Origin: Acanthopleura granulata
Taxonomy: Eukaryota > Mollusca > Polyplacophora > Chitonida > Chitonidae
Reading direction: 5' to 3'
Assembly (NCBI GenBank): GCA_016165875.1
Contig: JABBOT010000002.1
Coordinates: 27,728,265-27,792,264, forward strand
DNA length: 64,000 nt
The translations under genes and the position numbers were made by a program. Of this stretch, positions 58,001 to 64,000 are shown piece after piece. The notes below the pieces were generated by a model, which saw only the letters and a list, made by a program, of their open reading frames with translations, did no database searches and had not been told where the DNA came from. Each line of letters begins with the position of its first letter. The stretch's first letter is position 1.

Positions 58001-61000
58001 TTATTTAATTCATGTTTTATACCATAGTCAAGAATATTTCTGTCTTTTAGATATTTAGCATTTTTGTTTGTTTTTAATAAACAGAAGGCTTGGCTGTGGG
58101 TGTTGGGTTTGGTGCAATAGGGAAAACTAAAGCTGCAACAGTTGAAAATGCCAGGTGAGCACAAACAGGTGCTAATTTGTTTTTACCCTTCTATTTTTTT
58201 GAAATATTGGTTGATATAGCTTGAAATACAATTATAAATTAAGATGAATGATCAGACTTTGTGAACTCTTTTGTAAAGTGATTGTAAAGGTGTGATTGAA
58301 ACTATGCACGTGTACTTATAGTATTGTAAGAATCTAAGAACCCCCCCCCCCCGACCATCATTCAGCATTCAATCTTAATATGTCATTGCCAGAGGCCATT
58401 GTTCAGTATTCATACTTAATGCTGCATTGGCAAGGCCTTCATTCAGCATTTAAGTATATTGCTTCTGTGCCAAAGGCCATTATTCAGTATTCAAACCTAA
58501 TACAACATTGCGAAAGGCCTTCATTTAGCATTCACTGGCATATGATTGCCAAAGCCTTTATTGATCATTCAAACCTAATACATCATTTCCAAAGGCCATC
58601 ATTCAGCAATCAAACCTAATACATCATTGCCTAAGCCCTATATTCAGCATTCAAACTTAATACATTATTGCCAAAGGTCACCTCTCAGCATTCAAACCTA
58701 ATACATCGTTACCAGAAACCATCATTCAGTAGTCGTACCTTATGCTGCATTGCCAAGGCTGACATTAAGCATTCAAACCGAACACTTCTTTGCCAAGGCC
58801 ATCTTTCAGCATACAAACCTCATACACCATTTGCCAAAGGCCTCATTCACCATTCACACCTAATATATCAATGCCAAAGGCCTTCACGCAGCATTGACAT
58901 CTACATATACTTCTGTTACTTCAGTAATGGAAATATGTAAATCTCTATCTGGGGAAGGAGGGGCGCTCTTTGTCTTTTTAAAGATTTAAGTGCAAATGAA
59001 AGTTATGTACGCTTTTGTTCTTTCCTGTAGAATGTCATGTTTCTGGGGATATGCGTGCTCATGAAACACTTCAGCACCATGCAAGCTGTGCAGCACTAAA
59101 GCAAAACATCATATCAAGGCTCAAAATACTTCTAAAAAACTACATGCACACTGTACACCTATTTTTCAGCAGCAGAAATTACATGGACAAATTACTTACG
59201 TATGTTAAATAATTGTGACTTTAAAGATGAAATATCTTTTTCACACAACATACTCAGTCAACGACATGTTTTTCCAGCATGGTCAAGAGTAAACCAGTTT
59301 CTACACATCATATTTTTTCCTGATTTCTAGAACTGGTAAACTTCAAGTCAAGAAAGTTTAGCTTGATCTATTTTGAGGGTGTAATAGGTCATTTTGTACC
59401 AAAATCACTTTCCCAGCTGTTCATTTTCATGCTTTGAATGATTTTCTTGCTTTGAATGATATTAAGATGCTATACTGCTGGACAATAATTATTTCCTGCT
59501 TTCAGTCTGGAAATGGTTAGGTGCATGTTGTGCACGTCACATAAAAACGTTAGTGCGTTGGCCATTTTTCACGTACCTTTGAGCCTTGAACATATTTTCA
59601 CTGGAATCTGGACGTCTGTGTTTAGCCGGTCAAATTTTATTACTGTGATCAAGCATCCACACGTTTTCATTAATCACTAGTGATTGTAAGTCGTCAGTAA
59701 GCATTAGGTTCCAGAGCTCAGAGCTCTCTCATGTGGGCTTAAGTGAACAGTATAGGCACTCCTTATTACAAGTTTTTGTTCTGTACCCACAAGTGTTTTC
59801 CATGTTCCGTGATGCTGCCAATGTTCTGTGCCTCCAAATGTGTTCCATGTTCCGTGATGCTGCCAATGTTCTGTGCCCCCAAGTGTATTCCATGTTCCGT
59901 GATGCTGCCAATGTTCTGTGCCCCCAAGTGTGTTCCATGTTCCATGATGCTGCCAATGTTACTGCCAATGCTGTAGTTGAATATTTAAAACATATTTTTA
60001 AACATAATTTCTGATTCTAACCTGTTCTCTCCACACTATCACTTAAATACTGCCAAGATGGGAGTAAAACCCTAATCATTCATGCATTAGTTTGTACTCA
60101 GGCCTTCATAGGTTTTAACCTTCCAGCTGTCATTATATGTATGTTTTAATCACCATTGATGGTTTTCAAACCGTCAGATGTAACCCTTCATCACCAGTAG
60201 TGAAAGTGTTCATTTCTAGTCGTTCATTGACAGCAATACATTAGCATTCAAACTTGATTTCATCATATTTGCACATAATCCTGCTCCATATTCTAGACCA
60301 GGTAATTTTGAGGGATGTGTTTTGGCCATTACTTTATTTAGTTGTCAGTGAAGTACAACGTTAATTAATATCCAGTTGTTTCATCTGTTACCTTTGACAG
60401 AAATCTGGCCATTGGGATTGGTATTCAGAATTTCCCAGAAGGCCTAGCTGTTAGTTTACCACTGAGAGGGGCTGGCATGTCTGTTTGGAAGAGTTTCTGG
60501 TAAGAGAAATGAAGGATTTGACATGTAACAAGTGAAATATAGTCTGAGTATGGAATAAACTACCAATCAAATAAAATCAGTAAATTTATTTTTAAAGATA
60601 CCAAAATTTGTTTTTTCTTCTCCAAAGACACCCTGTGGTTAAAATTGTGTGACAAAACAGGAAGTAACAATATACATTAGCGAGTAACTGCAAATTTTAT
60701 GTTGGCTGTGTGGCATTTTGAAAGCAAAGTCGCCGCGGTTTTTTCCTTTAACAGTTTAAATTTTGTTGTCACACATGTACTGGGCGTTGCTTTGGCTTAA
60801 GTTACGTACATGTACACCTGTACTCACAAGTTGTCAGCTACTGTATTATAGACATATAGACACACCTGTACGATGTATTATCTGTGCGTCCTGTGTTTCA
60901 GGTATGGGCAGCTAAGTGGGATGGTGGAGCCTATAGCAGGTATACTGGGTGCCTTTGCTGTGGTCATCGCAGAACCCTTGCTGCCATATGCACTTGCTTT

Positions 61001-61060
61001 TGCTGCAGGAGCTATGATATATGTTGTGATGGATGATATTGTGCCCGAGGCTCAAACCTG
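46003..61060 (+). CDS. SLC39A11: Zinc transporter ZIP11, exons 1-8 (3' end outside window)
   Basis: Eight exons read in phase with GT-AG borders: 46003-46110, 49210-49248, 53765-53932, 54783-54900, 57630-57818, 58085-58154, 60401-60499, 60902-61060. Together they give about 316 residues. Exon 1 starts M-I-E-G-Y-G-P-V and encodes TM1. Exon 2 is a 39-bp microexon ([13 protein letters not shown]). Exon 3 gives TM2-TM3. Exons 4-5 give the variable cytoplasmic loop. The metal-site HNIPEG is split between exons 5 and 6. Exon 7 has the second site, [12 protein letters not shown]. Exon 8 has [16 protein letters not shown] and [12 protein letters not shown] family members move Zn2+ into the cytosol; ZIP11 is the gufA-type branch. 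Family length is about 340, so roughly 26 residues lie in exon(s) beyond 64000 or were not found. Exon 4's 5' border is the least certain. Confidence 0.94.
46111..49209. other. ZIP11 intron 1
   Basis: About 3.1 kb. It contains a plus SINE-like element (46490-46720) and a SINE tail fragment (48995-49050). No other gene seen. Confidence 0.6.
46490..46720 (+). mobile_element. SINE-like element in ZIP11 intron 1
   Basis: Full body with B-box-like GTGAGTTCAAGACC at the head, GTATAAGTGAAATATTC-type 3' region and an AAATAAATAA tail. More intact than the copies inside the Kir units. Confidence 0.78.
50873..51858 (+). mobile_element. Penelope-like retroelement relic (GIY-YIG end) with inverted terminal repeats
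   Basis: From about 50981 to 51400 one frame reads a Penelope-type C-terminus: R-N-S-L-V-x-PKDKP, then V-Y-G-I, S-Y-I-G-E-T and a following R-M-K-Q-H, then after a stop (51263-51265) W-W-F-E-R-G-F-K. These are the hallmarks of the GIY-YIG endonuclease of Penelope-like elements. A second in-frame stop follows, so it is dead. The relic is bounded by an inverted repeat of about 80 bp: 50873-50950 is largely the reverse complement of 51775-51858 (shared cores AAGCACTAACATTG and ACTGATC). No reverse-transcriptase region remains. Confidence 0.78.
52650..53520. repeat. 54-bp minisatellite in ZIP11 intron 2
   Basis: About 16 units of a 54-bp repeat containing TCATTGCTACAGTACAAACC and CACACTGGCACCATCACAAT. 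As 54 is a multiple of three, long frames stay open on both strands (18-residue periodic peptides). These are artefacts. The array ends about 245 bp before exon 3. Confidence 0.95.
54901..56420. repeat. About 79-bp minisatellite starting at the exon 4 splice donor
   Basis: The repeat contains CTCTGGCTGGTAATGACAGG, GTGGGTAGGGGGAGTGAGG and GTAAGGACAGCCCTG. At least three sub-types differ in the GAGGAAGCTG / GGAAACTCTC / GAAGAAAACTG part. About 19 units. The first 15 intron bases of exon 4 (GTAAGGACAGCCCTG) are themselves part of the repeat. Confidence 0.93.
57080..57305 (+). mobile_element. SINE-like element in ZIP11 intron 4
   Basis: Head with B-box-like GTGAGTTCAAGTCC (57122-57135), body ending GTATAAGTGAAATATTCTTG, then an AATCAAATAAAGAAA tail. 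Confidence 0.78.
58346..58900. repeat. About 38-41-bp degenerate minisatellite in ZIP11 intron 6
   Basis: Units around CATTCAAACCTAATACATCA followed by TTGCCAAAGGCCATCATTCAG, roughly 13 copies, diverged from each other. It starts right after a poly-C run. Confidence 0.85.
59780..59965. repeat. 45-bp minisatellite in ZIP11 intron 6
   Basis: Four units containing TTCCATGTTCCGTGATGCTG and CCAATGTTCTGTGCCCCCAA. Being a multiple of three it leaves frames open on both strands. Confidence 0.92.
60500..60901. other. ZIP11 intron 7
   Basis: About 400 bp with a SINE tail fragment near 60525-60600. Nothing else seen. Confidence 0.55.
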
Positions 61061-61439
61061 GTAAGACTTCCCTCTCTGTCTATGATCTGCAAAGTCATGT
61101 GGCCATAATAACACAGGCATTTTACAGAGATGCCAACCCATATAAATTTTTTGTATTTTATACGAATTATCCAATACAATATACCACTACGACCAGTTAC
61201 CAGCAAACAATGAAGAAAATGTTCGAAAAATTCTGTTTTCCGGATGTCACATTCCATATTTTCACGTAACCCGGTCCCTACAAGCTAGGAATGTAATGCG
61301 ATCGCTGATTGGTTGGATGTTGGCGCCAGCCGGACGCCTGACCTAGAGATAGCCATGTACTATGCTCTAGTGTCCAGCTTGTTGTTTCGTCAGCCATTAG
61401 GAGTCGTCTGCAGGCCTCAAAACATAGTAAAAGTAACCA

Positions 61440-63850
61440 GCGTTTTTTGGAGAAATTCACAGCTACATGGCCATGTATTGTGTCATCGCGAAAAGGGGTG
61501 CATTATGCAGTGTGCATGGTTTGTAACTGTGACATTTCAGTGCGACACAGCGGCCAGTATGACCTCAAAACTCACATTGCCTCGCCAAAGCACCGAGACA
61601 ACCTCAAAGCAGCCACTTCAAGCCACTCGATTCAGAATTTCATAACGTGGACGAGTGGCCCTGATAATTCAGTGATCAGAGCAGAATGTTTAATGACAAG
61701 TTTTCTGGTTGAAAGCAATCTACCGATCGCGACTGCAGACTCTCTCCACTGATGAGTGCGATTTTTCCGGACAGCAAAATTGCCATGTCATTCACCTGTA
61801 AACGAACGAAGACAACTCATATCATGTACGAGATGTCTGAGGATTGTGTTCAGAAGATTTCCAAAGTGATCAGCGTAAGCATCTACGGCATTACCACAGA
61901 TGGAAGCAACGACAGTGGGTATGCAAATCAAATTTACCCAATTGTCATTAGATATTATGACTCGACTGTCGGCAGGATACTGACTGGACTTTTAGGCCTC
62001 CCAAAATGCGAGAGGCCTAGTACAGGTGAAAACATTTTCAAACTTACAGATGATAAAGTGAACCAACACTCAGTGTGGCATTTTGTAGTGACAATGAAAA
62101 TGTGATGATGGGAAAGAATAAAGGTGTGGCTAGTTTTGTCATTCGAGAGAATCCAGATGTTTTTGTGACTGGCTGTACATGCCATCTTTGCCGCCTTGCT
62201 GCATCCAAGGCAGCCAGTCAGATGAATCGTGTGGTAAATATTGAAGAGTTGCTTGTAGATATATACTTCTGCATTGAGAAAAGTTCCAAAAGAATCAAGA
62301 ACTTAGTGGAGTTTCAGAAACAATGTGGAAGTGAGACTTTAAGGATTCTGAAGCATACGAACACCCGCTGGCTGTCGTTAGCTGCCTCCATTGACAGATT
62401 GTTGAAGATGTGGGAGCCACTCACTCAATTCTTTGAGCAGGAGTGTAAAACTTCAGCGAAGAGGTAGATCACTGAGGTACTCACATATTTTTAATTACCA
62501 GAAACTTCTGTTAGAGATGGACAGATATGGATGTGTGATTTGGGAATTATCTCTGTAGTATATCATACTTGTAAGTTTAAATTATGACTTTAAATCTGCG
62601 TAATGCGGTCAATTACTGATTTTGTCTTAGCCATGTGTGAGAAGATCTGTCAGTAACCTGCCTGGCCTGCTCCACCGACATGTATAAGTGAAAGATTCTT
62701 AACACAGACAAAAGCCCCCAAAATTGCAACAACAATCAAATTTTTCTATTAAAGATTTAAGAAAATTAATTAGAACACCATTACTGATATGCATTATATA
62801 GTCTGTGTAAAAATGTAGTTTGCATAGCTGTATTTTGAAATATAAACAAACTTTCATTGTCTTCAAACATTGGAATGCGAATGTCAACCAATCAATTATA
62901 TAAGTAATTTTCCATCGTATTATATTTCCTTTTCACTGTTTTCTGAAAGGTTTACTTTTTTTCTTTTGTCAACTGAAGAAAGACAGTGGCAAGTCGAGAC
63001 CTGAGCGAGTTCATCATGCCTTGATGAATCCAAACACCAAGCTCTGCTGCCTTTTCTGGCAAGCAGCTATTCCAATGTTCAGCACCATGAACTTGCTTCT
63101 ACAGAGAGAGGAGCATATGATCCATCTCGTACACTCCAGGAGTGTCACATTTCTGACCATTTTGTTGGTTATGTTCATCACCTCAGATGTCATCACAAGG
63201 GCCAAAACTTGTATACACTAGACTTGCATGACAGAAAAATACAGGTCCAGAGATGAAATCGTCATTGGACAGCAAGCCAGGTCTTATTTGGAACAGTGCA
63301 AGGAGGAGGGCTTGGTGACCCCTAAAGACAGAAACCTGTTTTTGACAGTGTTAGAAAATACTATGCCGCTATGGCCACTCACATAACGCAAAAGTTTCCT
63401 TTGGATGATCCCTTGATGCAAAAGGCCTATGTTGCTGATATCCAGAGGAGAACAGAAGCCAAGTTCACTGACCTGCTCTACTTTGTACACAGCTTTCCCT
63501 GCATAATGCCAGATGATGCCTCAGAGGATGATTTGCATTTCCAGTTCCTTATGTACCAAGTGGATACCCTGCCTTCGGTGCACCCAAATGTGCGAATGGA
63601 CCAGTCCTGGCACTTGTTGGGATCATGAAGAAACCTGGCACTGCACAGCCCAAGTATGGAGTGCTGTCACATATGATGTTAGGAATACTGGTCATTCCTC
63701 ACAGCAGTGCTGATTCCGAGCGAAATTTCTCCAGTGTGCGCAAGAACCAGACAGAATTGCATCCAGATATGGGTGTTACCCTGCTTCAGAGTGTAATGGT
63801 CATGGAGTCAGACATGCAGGCCAGAGAGGTACCCTGTTATCAATAAGAGT
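61440..63850 (+). pseudogene. Degenerate hAT-type transposase in the last ZIP11 intron
   Basis: Successive plus-strand frames show a BED-like zinc finger (C-x2-C ... H-x5-H, about 61500-61600) and a catalytic-core start (F-P-D-S-K-I, T-D-G-S-N-D, T-G-E-N-I-F-K; 61752-62105). The core continues with C-S-D-N-x-N-V-M-M-G-K, C-H-L and T-R-W-L-S-L (62075-62467). The C-terminal dimerisation hallmark H-S-S-A-D-S-E-R-N-F-S lies in 63625-63846. At least five frame changes and a break of about 500 bp (62470-62960) with a SINE-like fragment near 62625-62715 disrupt it. hAT transposases cut and paste DNA through an RNase H-like core; this one is dead. Terminal inverted repeats and an 8-bp target duplication were not identified. 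Confidence 0.85.
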
Positions 63851-64000
63851 TCACCCAAGACTTTCTCTCCAGGGCCAAGAGTACTACATACAGAAGACTC
63901 AGTTCAGTTGACCTGTGACTGTTGAAGTTTGTGTATCTGTGTACATGTTAAATGTGTTGTCAGAATGGTTCAGATCTGCTCTGTGAGTGTTAGTAATTTA
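63851..64000. other. Right edge, no feature seen
   Basis: I find no ZIP11 final exon here. The expected conserved tail (G-N-G-K-L-A-S-W in relatives) is not readable before base 64000. Confidence 0.6.

Larger units (their letters stand above)
58155..60400. other. ZIP11 intron 6
   Basis: About 2.2 kb holding two minisatellites (58346-58900 and 59780-59965) and a C13-14 run at about 58341. No further gene seen. Confidence 0.6.

Noticed and set aside
63014..63490. Minus-strand frames in the hAT region
   Set aside because: Antisense shadows of the degenerate transposase.

Overview
The window is nuclear DNA of an invertebrate animal, most likely a mollusc or another lophotrochozoan. It carries intron-split animal genes with GT-AG junctions, many dispersed tRNA-derived SINE-like copies with (ATAA)n tails, several minisatellites, and remnants of non-LTR, Penelope-like and hAT elements. 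No bacterial-style operons are present. The phylum is inferred from the general look of the repeats, not from any lookup.

Layout. (1) 1-1000: a broken ORF1 (gag-like, CCHC knuckles) of a non-LTR retrotransposon on the minus strand, cut by the window edge. (2) About 1.58-44.9 kb: a unit of 13-16 kb present three times in tandem. Each unit holds an inward-rectifier K+ channel gene (called KirA here, + strand), a 21-bp minisatellite just behind it, a second and distinct Kir gene (KirB, + strand), and a gene on the opposite strand for a protein with two ParB/sulfiredoxin-like domains. All three KirB copies are intact (381 codons). Only the middle KirA is intact: copy 1 lost its whole membrane/pore segment by a 414-bp in-frame deletion, and copy 3 lost its 5' part. 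Copies 1 and 3 share further lesions. The ParB-like gene is open in all three units, with a 1-nt deletion near the start of copy 2. The relatedness of the units changes along their length, which suggests gene conversion or repeated unequal crossing-over. (3) 46.0-61.06 kb and beyond: the zinc transporter ZIP11 (SLC39A11) on the + strand, with eight exons readable and the last exon(s) beyond the window. Its introns hold four minisatellites, a Penelope-like relic bounded by inverted repeats, SINE copies and a degenerate hAT transposase.

The window reads as a lineage-specific Kir channel expansion next to a conserved housekeeping transporter. The least familiar item is the animal gene with two ParB-like domains that has been duplicated together with the channel pair. 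Nothing in the sequence shows that it acts with the channels.
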